Assembly: GCF_014647235.1 (NCBI RefSeq) | Contig: NZ_BMOU01000003.1 | Location: 248,001-312,000 of the forward strand | Direction of reading: 5' to 3' | Length of the DNA stretch: 64,000 nucleotides | Source of the DNA: Haloarcula pellucida | Lineage (GTDB): Archaea > Halobacteriota > Halobacteria > Halobacteriales > Haloarculaceae | Shown here: positions 8,822 through 17,843 of the stretch, piece by piece | Position numbering within the stretch: position 1 is the stretch's first letter | Layout of the letters: every line of letters begins with the position of its first letter | The notes under the pieces: model-generated | The model's input: the letters and a program-made list of their open reading frames with translations, nothing else | The model's database searches: none | What the model was told of the DNA's origin: nothing | Translations under genes and position numbers: made by a program

Positions 8822-10579
8822 CTAGAGCGACTCGACAGAGCGTGCCTCCCGCTTGACAGCCGCGTCCGTTTTCGTGACGACCATATCCTGCAAGACCAGC
8901 ACGTCCAGTCCCATGCCGAAGAAGTCCTTCAACGCCTCGGTAGGTGTGTTGACGATCGGTTCGGCGTGGTCGTTGAACGAGGTGTTCAGTACCACCGGCA
9001 CACCGGTGAGCGCCTCGAACTCGGAGATGAGGCGGTGGTACCGGGGGTTCTGACGGGCGCTGACAGTTTGGGGTCGCGTCGTGTCGTCAGCGGGGTGGAG
9101 GGCCGCCGGAATCTCGTCACGCTTCTCGGGTCTGACGTCGAACGCCGAGATCATGAACGGGGCGCGTTCGCCGTCGACGAGGTACTCCTCGACCGCCGAT
9201 TCGAGCATCGAGGGGGCGAAGGGCCGCCACTCCTCCCGGTGTTTGACGAACCGATTTACTCTGTCCCGAGAATCGATACTCCGTGGGTCGGCCAGAATAC
9301 TCCGGTTTCCGAGCGCGCGCGGTCCGAGTTCGAGACGCCCGTTGAACCAGCCCACCAGCGCACCGTCCGCGAGGCGCTCAGCGATATGACGTTCGACGTC
9401 GCCCGGTTCGCTGTAGGCGATCTTGTTCATTTCGAGAACAGTCCGGATGTCGCCCGTATCGTACGACGGGCCGTGGTAGACCGTCTCCATCGTCGGTACC
9501 TGCGACGGTCGCTGGTCGAGCAGTCCCGCTCCGAGGGCGAGTCCGGCGTCGTGTGCGGCCGGCTGGACGAACAGCTCGTCCACGGCCGGCGACTCTCGGA
9601 GACGCTTGTTCAGCTTGCAGTTCAGCGCGACGCCGCCCGCAACGGCGAGATTTGCGGTCCCGGCCACCTCGGCGTGTCGCTCGATGATATCTAGCACCGT
9701 CTCTTCGAGGAGTTTCTGTGCGGTGTGTGCCAGATTCTGCTCCCACTGTGTGAACGCCTCCGGCGCGTCGTTCCGGTCCCGGCCGAAGGCGGCTTCGAGC
9801 CGTCTGACGCCGTATCCGGTGCCCCAGCGTCTGGTGAGTTCCGTCACGTCGTAGTCGACGCCGGTGTCGACAAGCGAGCGAAGCGTACGTTCGATGTCGG
9901 GGTCGTCCTCGCCGTACGGCGCGAGTCCCATCACTTTCCCCTCGCCGTTGAACATACGGTAGCCCAGATACTCCGTGATGGCGGCGAAAAAGAGCCCGAG
10001 ACTGTTCGGGTGTTCGTACGTCCGGACCCGTTCTAAGCCGTCCTCGTCGCCGTGCCAGACCACGGTCGCGTCGTACTCGCCTTTCGCGTCGATGGTAACC
10101 ACGAGCGCCTCGTCGAATCCCGACGGATGGAACGCACTCGCGGCGTGACACGCGTGATGAGGGCGGGTCTCTATCGGCGGCACCGGTGTCCCGATATCCG
10201 CCAGCCGCGACTCGATGCGACGTGTGGGCGCGAAGCGACTCTCTAACTGTGTCTTGACGACGTTCTCTACCGCGGTCACCTTGCGAAGCGCCCCGTCTAC
10301 CCGAACCGCGTCGCGAACGTAGTGTGGGAGGATATTCGAGCGCAGCGACGGGTCGTACGGGAGCAACACGCGGTCGACCGCCGGCAGGTCGATGCCGGCG
10401 TGGTCGAGCGCTGCACGGATGGCGCGCTCTGGGAAGGTGTCGACGGCGTGCTTCTCACGGGAGAGCCGCTCCTCCTCGACGGCGAATACGAGGTCCCCGT
10501 CCTCGAAGAGCGCCGCACTGGGGTCGTGCTGACCGTACAGCCCGATTGCCGGTTTGAACGCCAGCGTGTACGTGGTCAT
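8822..10579 (-). CDS. Carbamoyltransferase (NodU/CmcH family)
   Basis: The 585-residue enzyme transfers a carbamoyl group from carbamoyl phosphate to a hydroxyl group. The N-terminal Kae1-like ATP-binding domain has HDPSAALF, the Fe-coordinating histidine segment HHACHAASAF and LVVTIDAKGE, with HDAGLALGAG further on. The C-terminal YrdC-unrelated domain has the diagnostic LGPRALGNRSIL and VPVVLNTSFN. Family members act on nodulation factors, antibiotics or surface sugars. The acceptor here is unknown. It follows the lipoprotein gene by 7 nt on the same strand, so the two are co-transcribed and may act on the same surface or secreted product. Confidence 0.9.
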   Translation of the reverse strand: MTTYTLAFKPAIGLYGQHDPSAALFEDGDLVFAVEEERLSREKHAVDTFPERAIRAALDHAGIDLPAVDRVLLPYDPSLRSNILPHYVRDAVRVDGALRKVTAVENVVKTQLESRFAPTRRIESRLADIGTPVPPIETRPHHACHAASAFHPSGFDEALVVTIDAKGEYDATVVWHGDEDGLERVRTYEHPNSLGLFFAAITEYLGYRMFNGEGKVMGLAPYGEDDPDIERTLRSLVDTGVDYDVTELTRRWGTGYGVRRLEAAFGRDRNDAPEAFTQWEQNLAHTAQKLLEETVLDIIERHAEVAGTANLAVAGGVALNCKLNKRLRESPAVDELFVQPAAHDAGLALGAGLLDQRPSQVPTMETVYHGPSYDTGDIRTVLEMNKIAYSEPGDVERHIAERLADGALVGWFNGRLELGPRALGNRSILADPRSIDSRDRVNRFVKHREEWRPFAPSMLESAVEEYLVDGERAPFMISAFDVRPEKRDEIPAALHPADDTTRPQTVSARQNPRYHRLISEFEALTGVPVVLNTSFNDHAEPIVNTPTEALKDFFGMGLDVLVLQDMVVTKTDAAVKREARSVESL

Positions 10580-10586
10580 AGTTGTC

Positions 10587-11567
10587 TCAGTTGTTGTTGG
10601 GTGCGTTATCCGTGTGGACGTACACCCAGACGACGTCGCCGTCTTGCAGCTCGTAGGTGGTTGGATCGACTGGGGTGGCCCGCTGACGGACGAGTATCTC
10701 CGTCGCGTCAGCGGCGTCGTGATAGGTGCCGCCGAGGTCGCCGCCGGTTCCGTAGTCGAAGACGTGGTCGCCCGCGCTGTCCTGTCTGTACTCCACGTTC
10801 GGCAGCGCTCCGAGTGCTTCGGCTACCGTCACCGGTTCCCCGGTGTTGTACCACCGATATCGTTCGCCGTCGTCGCGGAATTCGAACTGATCGGTGTCGA
10901 CGCGACGGAACGTCTCGCCGCCCTCGTTCAGTCGGCGGTTGTTCACGTCGACGACGAGCTGTCCGGACCGATCGGAGCCGGCGGTCGAGCCCTCGGCCGT
11001 CCGGACGCTAACCCAAAAATCGTCGCCGTTTTCGACCTCGTAAGTCGTCGGATCTATCCGCTCGGTCCCGCGGTGGACGGAGACGTCGGTCCCGTCGTCG
11101 GCGCCGTCGTAGGTCGTGCCCTCGTAGCCGACGACGTGGTCGCCGTCGCGTCGCGTGTACTCGATGCCCGGAAGCAGATTCAGTGCGCGCTCGAACGTGA
11201 CCACCTGCTTCTCGTTGCTCCACTCGTTGGGTCCGTGGGCGGAGTCATGGAAGTGGAAGTACACCGTCTCCGGTCGCTCGTCCTCGATGTTGTCGAGGTA
11301 GTACTTCGGTTGTGCGAAGTCGACGATGTCGCCGTCTATCTCGACGAAGAGTCGCCCGTGCCAGTGGTCCTCGATGTATCCCGGAACGTCTTCTTCCGTC
11401 GCTGTCTGAGATACCGTCTCAGTCGGCGAGGCGGTATCCGAAGCCTTCTGCTGCGTCGTCTCCGGCGTGGTCGCCTCGTCGGCGCCGAGACTGGTACACC
11501 CCGCCAGTCCGACGAGCGTGCTCGCACCCAGCAGTATGCGTCTCCGCGTCGGGTTCTTATCGCTCAT
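10587..11567 (-). CDS. Secreted lipoprotein with a duplicated domain
   Basis: A 326-residue protein with a Tat signal (TRRRILLGASTLVGLAGC, lipobox cysteine about residue 24) and then a Thr/Glu-rich linker. Two copies of a roughly 120-residue unit follow. Both contain an early LFVEIDGD/LVVDVNNR strand, an EALGALPNVEY/RALNLLPGIEY motif, and a late VDPTTYELQDGD/IDPTTYEVENGD motif. This internal duplication is clear by eye, but I recognise no named family. It precedes the carbamoyltransferase by 7 nt. It probably sits on the outer face of the membrane. Confidence 0.78.
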   Translation of the reverse strand: MSDKNPTRRRILLGASTLVGLAGCTSLGADEATTPETTQQKASDTASPTETVSQTATEEDVPGYIEDHWHGRLFVEIDGDIVDFAQPKYYLDNIEDERPETVYFHFHDSAHGPNEWSNEKQVVTFERALNLLPGIEYTRRDGDHVVGYEGTTYDGADDGTDVSVHRGTERIDPTTYEVENGDDFWVSVRTAEGSTAGSDRSGQLVVDVNNRRLNEGGETFRRVDTDQFEFRDDGERYRWYNTGEPVTVAEALGALPNVEYRQDSAGDHVFDYGTGGDLGGTYHDAADATEILVRQRATPVDPTTYELQDGDVVWVYVHTDNAPNNN

Positions 11568-11853
11568 TTGTCTCCAGACGACCGGCGGCTCGTTCGGAGT
11601 GCTGTTCGAGAACGGCTGTAGGCGAGGTGTGCTGCGTTTGCATGAGTTCGTATCAGTGTCTCATGAGCGAGCCGGACTGGCTGTGCCGGCACTCATATAT
11701 CAGGTGAGAACGCTGTCGGAGATAAATAGGGGAGCGCGTTCGCAGCCGGTGCGAACGCACTGTACCAGCGTCACACTCCCCACCGAGACCGGTGAACCGG
11801 CGGCTTATACAGGGGGTAAGTAAGTCCCCGAAGCCCCGAGAGGGCATACCTGT
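11568..11853. promoter_or_regulatory. Divergent promoter region with 8-bp inverted repeat
   Basis: GCGTTCGC (11736-11743) and GCGAACGC (11751-11758) form a perfect inverted repeat with a 7-nt spacer. A TATA box TTATAC (11805-11810) lies about 45 nt before the ATG of the HTH gene. The repeat is upstream of it and could bind the HTH protein itself (inference). Confidence 0.45.
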
Positions 11854-12213
11854 ATGGCCGGAACCGAGGGGGCAAACGACCGGATACTCGACTTGCTCAG
11901 CGACGACGTCGTCAAACGTATTCTGATTGTGGCCGACCGCGAGCCGATGTCGGCTCAGTCCATGGAGCCACACTGTGACGCATCGCTGGCGACCATCTAC
12001 CGACGTATCGAGGACCTGCTGGAATTCGGTCTGCTTCGCGAGCGGACGGAACTGCAGTCCGACGGGAACCATTACAGACGCTTCGAATCGAATCTGGACC
12101 GTCTCTCGGTCAGTCTCGACGACGGTGATCTGGCGATCGACGTCGACAGGCGCGACGACGCACCGGACCGTCTTCGGACGATGTGGGACGCGATGCAACC
12201 GAGGTGGGACTGA
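11854..12213 (+). CDS. Winged-helix transcriptional regulator (ArsR-like)
   Basis: A 119-residue DNA-binding protein. The HTH occupies residues about 8-70 (ILDLLSDDVVKRILIVAD, then MSAQSMEPHCDASLATIYRRIEDLLEFGLL), and the wing is NHYRRFESNL. Its stop codon overlaps the next start (TGATG). This pairing with a DUF7521-type membrane protein is a known haloarchaeal two-gene unit of unknown function. Being leader-encoded with an upstream inverted repeat, it may regulate itself. Confidence 0.8.
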   Translation: MAGTEGANDRILDLLSDDVVKRILIVADREPMSAQSMEPHCDASLATIYRRIEDLLEFGLLRERTELQSDGNHYRRFESNLDRLSVSLDDGDLAIDVDRRDDAPDRLRTMWDAMQPRWD

Positions 12214-12527
12214 TGCTCTTTGGGTTACTCGCCGCGAAGGCCCTGACTGTCTTACTCGGACTCGTAATCGCACTGCAAGGGTATCGGGCCGCTCGTCGTG
12301 AACGCAGTCAGCGGATGCTACTCGTTGCGAGCGGGTTCACGCTTCTCAGCGTCGGCTCAGTCCTCGAAGGCATCTGCTACGACGTGTTTCACCTCTCGAC
12401 ACTGCTCTCTGGCGCGATCCAGACCGGGTTCGTCGGTCTGGGCATGTCACTCATCGTCGTCTCGCTGTACGCGCCCGGCGCTGGCGGACGGCGAACGGAG
12501 CCACCGGAGGTCCAGAACCGCAACTGA
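12213..12527 (+). CDS. Small membrane protein, DUF7521-like
   Basis: A 104-residue protein with three hydrophobic segments (LLAAKALTVLLGLVIALQGY, MLLVASGFTLLSVGSVLEGI, AIQTGFVGLGMSLIVVSLYA) and a short polar tail. The start at 12213 is fixed by the TGATG overlap with the regulator gene. A longer frame from 12183 would overlap the regulator for 30 nt and is unlikely. It may be a membrane sensor or anchor for the regulator. The name is from memory of the family. Confidence 0.75.
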   Translation: MLFGLLAAKALTVLLGLVIALQGYRAARRERSQRMLLVASGFTLLSVGSVLEGICYDVFHLSTLLSGAIQTGFVGLGMSLIVVSLYAPGAGGRRTEPPEVQNRN

Positions 12528-12606
12528 TACTGGTGGCTGTAACAAACTGAAGTACTTCGCCACCCCGGGGTGGCGAATATCTGTACGAACTTACAGCCAC
12601 CAGTAT
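12527..12606. repeat. 80-bp palindromic MITE-like element
   Basis: Perfect 16-bp terminal inverted repeats (ATACTGGTGGCTGTAA at 12527-12542, its complement at 12591-12606) enclose a second, perfect 22-bp palindrome at 12556-12577 centred on CCGG. It sits exactly at the junction of two convergent genes. It could be a miniature transposable element, or act as a bidirectional terminator, or both. Confidence 0.7.
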
Positions 12607-12680
12607 GAGCGTGCTACCGTTCAGTACTCGACCAGCGAACAGTCGAACACGAACCGCCTGTACCGACTCGACCCGGTCGA

Positions 12681-13742
12681 TCAGTTCACGTTCGAGTCAG
12701 CGAGCTGTTGGAACGAGACACGCTGTGCCTCAAAATCCTCTAAAAACGCCTTGGACCCACCGACAGTGAACCGTTCGTCGTCTGTTTCGACGACGAACGA
12801 CTCCTGTGTGGGGAACTCGTTCGTGAAGGGACGAACGATGCTTTGCTTTACGTCGACGATGGTTCCAGTCGTCGTCTCGAACGGCCCCTCGCTTTGTGTC
12901 GGCCGAAGCTCCATTTCGGCGGTGACGACGTTCCCGTCCTGCAGATGCAATGTCGCGTCGAACACCGCGTGACGAAAACTAGCGTACGTTTTCGGAACCG
13001 GCCCTCTTGGCCCGACGTGAATTTGCTCACCCATCGGCCAGTAGTTCGCGATGAAGCTATCGAAGAGCGAGGAGACGATGTGTTCTTCCGCGTGGTATAT
13101 CGCGTACTCGTCCGAGTTCGAATTTAAGATGGCGTCGGCTGACGAGACGATTCCGTCCGTCCGGTCGGTTGTGAGGGTGACCGGCGCGGGTGCACTCCAC
13201 GTTTGTACGATGTTCGCAACCGACCCGTCTATGGGCGTCTCGCCGTCATACTCCGTTACCAGTAGCATACAGAACACGCCCCGCTCCTGTGCCGTTTTGA
13301 GTGCGTCTTCGACTCTATGGAGTACTGAGGCCGGTAGCGCCAGCACGATCTCCGATTCCGCGGAGTCGATCAGCTCGTTAAGGTGTGTGACTATCGTCCG
13401 ACGGGACTTGATGATGCTGAACTTCTGTTGTTCGTAACTCTCTGAGTCGAACAACTCCTCTAGTTGCGTCTCGACCGTGTGTAACTGAGACACGAGATTC
13501 TCGATACCGTCGGATGGCGGAATGGCTCGCAACTGCGTCGGCTGGACGTGGTCGTCGATGTCGATGAGGTCGCGGTCTTCTAAGCTACCCACGATGTCAT
13601 AGGCGTAGCTCTTAGAGATGTCTGTCTCTTCAGAGACCACCCGAATCGTCGTCGCTCCGTTTCGGAGAATCGTCACGTATGCGAGTGCCTCCTTCTCTGA
13701 GAGACCGAACTTTTTCAGACTATCGACGACCTCGTCCTCCAT
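12681..13742 (-). CDS. TrmB-family sugar-responsive transcriptional regulator
   Basis: A 353-residue protein. The N-terminal TrmB winged HTH (KKFGLSEKEALAYVTILRNGATTIRVVSEETDIS...) is followed by a coiled-coil segment (about residues 85-115) and a PLD-like/TrmB effector-binding domain to the C-terminus. Such regulators bind sugars and control ABC transporters and glycosidases. The ATG at 13742 matches the family start and has a TATA box (TTTATAC, about 13766-13773) 25-30 nt upstream, inside the 3' end of the glucosidase gene. The 52-residue upstream extension is antisense-like and rejected. The likely targets are the glucosidase and the binding protein next door. Confidence 0.88.
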   Translation of the reverse strand: MEDEVVDSLKKFGLSEKEALAYVTILRNGATTIRVVSEETDISKSYAYDIVGSLEDRDLIDIDDHVQPTQLRAIPPSDGIENLVSQLHTVETQLEELFDSESYEQQKFSIIKSRRTIVTHLNELIDSAESEIVLALPASVLHRVEDALKTAQERGVFCMLLVTEYDGETPIDGSVANIVQTWSAPAPVTLTTDRTDGIVSSADAILNSNSDEYAIYHAEEHIVSSLFDSFIANYWPMGEQIHVGPRGPVPKTYASFRHAVFDATLHLQDGNVVTAEMELRPTQSEGPFETTTGTIVDVKQSIVRPFTNEFPTQESFVVETDDERFTVGGSKAFLEDFEAQRVSFQQLADSNVN

Positions 13743-13774
13743 AGCTACTTTTGAGCCAAGGCGCTGTATAAACG

Positions 13775-15832
13775 TTAGTATGAGTGGTCGCGTCGGCCGT
13801 CGCCACCAGACGGCGGCGTGTTGGTGCACTGATCGGGCGGATGCGTCTCTCGCGTCGTTCGGGTGGCGTACGTCGCAAGTCGAATGGCATGGGACCACCC
13901 GAGTGGCGTTGCACTATCTGGCACACCGGAGTCGAAGAACTGTTCTGGTAAGTACCCTGACTGAAGACACAGCGAGCCTGTCAGATCGATTTCCGCGAAC
14001 AATCGATCGGACCACCACATCGGGTCGAACTGCTCTGTTGTCGGGAACAGCTGAACCGCTTTTTCGGCCGCGTATGCACCCCAGCCAGTCGAGACGGTCC
14101 ACACTTTTTCACTCTGCTGGCCCCGTCGACGCCAGGTATCGTCCTCGAACCGCGTCAGCCCACGTACACTGTCGGTTTCTTTCCAGAGCCGAGAAAACGC
14201 CGTTTCGAGGTGCGATTCGAGTCGGTGGAGCCTCTCGTCGCCGATATCGCCCACGTCCGCGTAGGCGAGATGGGCATCGATCAGTGAGAACGTGGTACTG
14301 TCGACTCGCGTGTCCAGTTCATCGTCGACCAACCGAAGCCCGTAGATCCCCCTTTCAGGACACCACATGGTCTCGAGTGCGTCGTAGAGGTGGGTTGCCT
14401 GCGTTGCCGCGCGTTCTCGGGTGGTCGAATCACACGGTGCAGTCGCGATTGCGCTGTACGCGTGCAAGAACTTCGCGGCCGTGTGCGTAAACCGGCCGTT
14501 CATGTTCTCCCACGCGTTCTCACACACCGTCGGTAACCCGTCTGCTTCCATCGAGATGTCCAGTCCGTTCAACCCCGACTGTAACGCGGCCTCGATATCG
14601 CTCCTGAACTCCTCCTGCAGTGACGTACTGTGTGTCGCGAAGTACTCCGCGAGGAAGACGAGGACACTCGCGGTCTGGTCGGCTTGATACTGCGTTTCTG
14701 TTCCCTCAATGTGCCCGTTTGCCCAGCCCGGTGCCAGTCGTCCGTTCATCGGCCACACGCGATGGGGCCATCGGCCGTCCTCTAACTGCGTTTGGAGATA
14801 GAACTGGGCACTCTTCCGGTGAGTCTCCTGCAAGTCGAGGTCGAGTCGCTCGTCGGCTTCGAAGAGAAACATCGAGATTTCACCGTCGTCCCTGAACCAC
14901 GTGTACCCATATCCACCCGAGTACTGGTAGTACGGGTCGAAATCGGGGCCCGCTATTCGTCCCCCGGTCGGTGCGGACAACAATTCGAGCACGTGGAGGT
15001 CGGTCCCGACGAGTTGGCCCGGAACCGCCGGAGAGTGACCCGCTCGTCGTGCAGCGGTGAGTATCGTCGATGGCTCGTCGTAGCGCTGTGTCTGATCAGC
15101 GATAGAAGCGAGACTGTCTGCACGCGACTGGGTCTCGATATCTGATAGCATGTTGATGACTGTGGTCGTCCCATTCACCACTGCAGCACTGAAGCCCACA
15201 CCACCGGTGAGGCGGCTGCCCTCGTAGTTTTCAGCCGTACCGACCCTCGGGAACGACTGTGGTTCTTCGGCGAGGATTTCGTCGAACGCCTCCAGCGATT
15301 CGGGGTCTCGTTCCACTAGCTCGGTCGACGTGCCGAGATAGTCGTGCTCTCGATTGTGATACACCTCCAAGGCGTCCTCGTGAACCAACTGTCCGACTCG
15401 ACCTTCCTGTCCTTCCGGAGCGAATTCGATGAACCCCACGATTTCTGCGTTGTCCGGCGATTCTGCCTGCAGTTCGAAGGCGGTCACGTGTGAGTTCCCC
15501 GCAGTAAAATCGCGTTGCACTACATCGAACGTCTCGAACTGGTGGACCGTTTCGACGAGCGACGTGCCTTCGTGATACGTCTGGGTCGACGTATCGAGAC
15601 TATCGAACCACCGGACTGTTCCGTCGACGTTGATACCAAACCGCGAAGATGCGATCCCGTGAAGTCCGGCGAGTGGATACGAATGATCCCGAATCGAGCC
15701 GTTCGGGCTGACGTATACGAGGCGCTGGTCTGAGCCGGTAAACCGGCCCGACTGTGTTCGCCGCTCGCCCGGAAACACGTCCGTTTCTCCGCCGTTTCGC
15801 TTGTAGTCGTCGAGTGACCGTCGGAGCGCCAT
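13775..15832 (-). CDS. Glycoside hydrolase family 15 (glucoamylase/trehalase-like)
   Basis: The 685-residue protein has a β-rich N-terminal domain (residues about 1-270) and an (α/α)6 catalytic barrel. Barrel signatures are GGYGYTWFRDDGE (about 305-320), the QYQADQTASVL segment, and CPERGIYGLRLVDD. It lacks a signal peptide and so acts in the cytoplasm, cleaving terminal glucose from an imported or internal α-glucan or trehalose. The exact substrate is not deducible. It is upstream of, and on the same strand as, the TrmB gene, and divergent from the sugar-binding protein. Confidence 0.88.
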   Translation of the reverse strand: MALRRSLDDYKRNGGETDVFPGERRTQSGRFTGSDQRLVYVSPNGSIRDHSYPLAGLHGIASSRFGINVDGTVRWFDSLDTSTQTYHEGTSLVETVHQFETFDVVQRDFTAGNSHVTAFELQAESPDNAEIVGFIEFAPEGQEGRVGQLVHEDALEVYHNREHDYLGTSTELVERDPESLEAFDEILAEEPQSFPRVGTAENYEGSRLTGGVGFSAAVVNGTTTVINMLSDIETQSRADSLASIADQTQRYDEPSTILTAARRAGHSPAVPGQLVGTDLHVLELLSAPTGGRIAGPDFDPYYQYSGGYGYTWFRDDGEISMFLFEADERLDLDLQETHRKSAQFYLQTQLEDGRWPHRVWPMNGRLAPGWANGHIEGTETQYQADQTASVLVFLAEYFATHSTSLQEEFRSDIEAALQSGLNGLDISMEADGLPTVCENAWENMNGRFTHTAAKFLHAYSAIATAPCDSTTRERAATQATHLYDALETMWCPERGIYGLRLVDDELDTRVDSTTFSLIDAHLAYADVGDIGDERLHRLESHLETAFSRLWKETDSVRGLTRFEDDTWRRRGQQSEKVWTVSTGWGAYAAEKAVQLFPTTEQFDPMWWSDRLFAEIDLTGSLCLQSGYLPEQFFDSGVPDSATPLGWSHAIRLATYATRTTRETHPPDQCTNTPPSGGDGRRDHSY

Positions 15833-15929
15833 AGCCGAAGAGTGTCCGTGGTGCAGATAAAGTTCTTGTGATATCCCAAACCAAATCCCTAAGGTATAAG
15901 TGGATGTATTTTAATGAACAAAACGAGCG
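15833..15929. promoter_or_regulatory. Divergent promoter between glucosidase and sugar-binding protein
   Basis: TATA-like words occur for both directions: TTTATC on the minus strand about 25-30 nt before the glucosidase ATG, and GGTATAAG / TATTTTAAT on the plus strand 20-40 nt before the binding-protein ATG. This is the expected TrmB control point, but I see no clear operator palindrome. Confidence 0.4.
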
Positions 15930-17417
15930 ATGACAGAGACCGAAGACACGACTCAGAACGGCAGTAGCGTCTCACGACGGCGATTCGTCCTCGGTGCGGG
16001 GGCATCGGGCCTCGCAGCCGGCCTCTCGGGTTGCGCAAGCGTATTCGATGGGGGGTCGAATTCCGGAGCACAGACCGGCAGTTCCGACAGTGGTGGAACG
16101 ACTGTGACTTGGGGGTTCGACGCGACCGTTGCGCAGGACCACGCTGCACAGGTCCGCGAGGCACTTCACAACAAAGGCGGCCTCTCAGACGACATCCGGG
16201 TCGAGTTCCAACCCGGTCAACCGGACAGCGGGAAGCGACGGGCGGCCTACAACCGCCTGCTGAGTTCGCAAGAAACGAGTCCCGACATGTTCATGATGGA
16301 CAACGGCTGGGTGAACATCTTCATCCAGCGGGGACAACTCGCCAACCTCTCTGAAGTGCTCTCAGACGAGACGCTCTCGACAATCGAGAACGAGTACTTT
16401 AGCGGGTTCACCGAGACGGCCATCGACCCAGCTAGCGGTAACCTGTTCGGCGTTCCGCTGTACCCCGACTACCCGACGATGCTGTACCGAAAGGACCTCG
16501 TCGAGCGGGCGGGCTACAACCCGACCGAGGACAACTGGGCCACCGAACCGATGACGTGGGAAGAGTGGTCGAACATCGCCGCCGACGTGCAGGACGACGC
16601 CGGGCTCGATTACGGCTTTACCACCCAGTGGGACATCTACGTCGGCACTGCCTGCTGTACGTTCAACGAGGTCATGTCCTCGTGGGGTGGTGCGTACTTC
16701 GGCGGCCGAGAGAACCTCTTCGGCCCGGTCGGCGAGCGGCCCGTCACCGTCGATTCCGAACCCGTCATCGACTCGCTGAACATGATGCGGAAGTTCGTCC
16801 ACGACGAGGACTCCGGCGGGCAGTTTAGCAGCTACGGCGGCGGTTTCACGCCGACCAACATCCTCAGCTGGATCGAGGACAGCTCCCTCGCCCCGTTCAT
16901 CGACGGTAACGCCGTCTTCCACCGCAACTGGCCCTACGCCATCAACCAAGCAGCCGGTGAGTTCGGTGATGATCTCGGAACGATGCCGATTCCGTACGCC
17001 GTCTCAGAGAGCGAGGCCCAGTTCCCCGGTACCGGCGGGACGACATCCGCACTCGGTGGCTGGCATATCACTGCCAACCCGTACAGCGAGAAACTCGACG
17101 CGGTGGCAGAGGTCATCCAAGCTGCGACGCGCGAGGAGTTCCAGTTGTTCTTACTGGAGATGGAAGGCTGGCTCCCGCCGCGCGCAGACCTGTTTGGCTC
17201 TAGCACGGCCGAGAACGTCGAGCCGATCGGGAACTACATGGACACGCTCCGTGTGGCCGGAGAGAACACGATGGCGCGTCCGGTCACGGCCGTCTGGAAC
17301 AACCAGTCGAGCAAGATCGCCCAGCAAACCAACCGGGCAGTCGACCGGGCAGCCACCTCCGCCGAGGCAATGCGCTCCCTCCAGTCCACTCTGGAGCAGA
17401 CTGAACAGCCCAACTGA
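15930..17417 (+). CDS. Sugar ABC-transporter substrate-binding lipoprotein
   Basis: A 495-residue extracellular solute-binding protein. The Tat signal is SRRRFVLGAGASGLAAGLSGC (lipobox cysteine 35), followed by a Ser/Gly linker. Family features include SPDMFMMDNGWVNIF, YRKDLVERAGY and PMTWEEWSNIA, as in maltose/trehalose-type binding proteins. The permease and ATPase genes that normally follow are missing. Instead a palindromic element begins 38 nt after the stop. The protein is either orphaned or served by a transporter encoded elsewhere. Its divergent neighbour glucosidase and the TrmB regulator support a glucan or disaccharide substrate. Confidence 0.9.
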   Translation: MTETEDTTQNGSSVSRRRFVLGAGASGLAAGLSGCASVFDGGSNSGAQTGSSDSGGTTVTWGFDATVAQDHAAQVREALHNKGGLSDDIRVEFQPGQPDSGKRRAAYNRLLSSQETSPDMFMMDNGWVNIFIQRGQLANLSEVLSDETLSTIENEYFSGFTETAIDPASGNLFGVPLYPDYPTMLYRKDLVERAGYNPTEDNWATEPMTWEEWSNIAADVQDDAGLDYGFTTQWDIYVGTACCTFNEVMSSWGGAYFGGRENLFGPVGERPVTVDSEPVIDSLNMMRKFVHDEDSGGQFSSYGGGFTPTNILSWIEDSSLAPFIDGNAVFHRNWPYAINQAAGEFGDDLGTMPIPYAVSESEAQFPGTGGTTSALGGWHITANPYSEKLDAVAEVIQAATREEFQLFLLEMEGWLPPRADLFGSSTAENVEPIGNYMDTLRVAGENTMARPVTAVWNNQSSKIAQQTNRAVDRAATSAEAMRSLQSTLEQTEQPN

Positions 17418-17452
17418 CTCAACAACTGATCGCACGTCCCGACACGGGACAG

Positions 17453-17540
17453 TACTATAGTAGCCATTGAAAATCAATGCACACCCGACCGCACGATGGC
17501 GGTGCGGTCGGTGTGTGAATCGTTTCAATTGTTACTATAG
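17453..17540. repeat. MITE-like nested palindromic element (about 86 bp)
   Basis: Imperfect 18-bp terminal inverted repeats (CTATAGTAGCCATTGAAA at 17455-17472 and the complement of CTATAGTAACAATTGAAA at 17523-17540, 16 of 18 matching) enclose a GC-rich hairpin around CACCCGACCGCAC...GTGCGGTCGGTG. This architecture is typical of small non-autonomous haloarchaeal elements. It cuts the 3' end of the broken gene that follows, and lies where permease genes would be expected. Confidence 0.7.
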
Positions 17541-17830
17541 CACGGCACGTTCGTCTCTTGGGACTGTCTGCGTACAGATATGGCAGCCACGCAGGTGCTG
17601 GCATCTCGCCAGTCAGGTCGATCTCGACGTCGAACGTGCTATCGTGGCCGAACGTGGCCTGCCGTTCGACGTCGGGGTCGGAGGGAACGTCGTCGACGAC
17701 GGTCGGGTCGACTGCGTCGTCTTGTACGTCCCTGATCCTGTCATGGTCGCTTACACGCCAGTATTTTCCCTGTGAGCAAACCCGGCCGAGACACAGTAAA
17801 AGACACGGATGCTGAAGATCATCAGCGAGG
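17541..17830 (-). pseudogene. 3' gene fragment interrupted by the palindromic element
   Basis: On the minus strand, one frame without a start codon reads as real acidic haloarchaeal protein for about 90 residues (…CSQGKYWRVSDHDRIRDVQ…, …FDVEIDLTGEMPAPAWLP…) and then runs into the palindromic element at 17540. No family is recognised. The missing start and the abrupt end show a truncated remnant. Confidence 0.55.
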
Positions 17831-17843
17831 AGCTATATACGAA

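Noticed and set aside
8568-8825. Plus-strand 85-residue ORF
   Set aside because: GTG start, no motif, no ribosome site, and it overlaps the end of the carbamoyltransferase gene. Possible remnant but not supportable as a gene.
12681-13898. Longer TrmB start at 13898
   Set aside because: The extra 52 residues are the antisense/other-frame reading of the glucosidase 3' end, and a TATA box lies inside that stretch just before ATG 13742.
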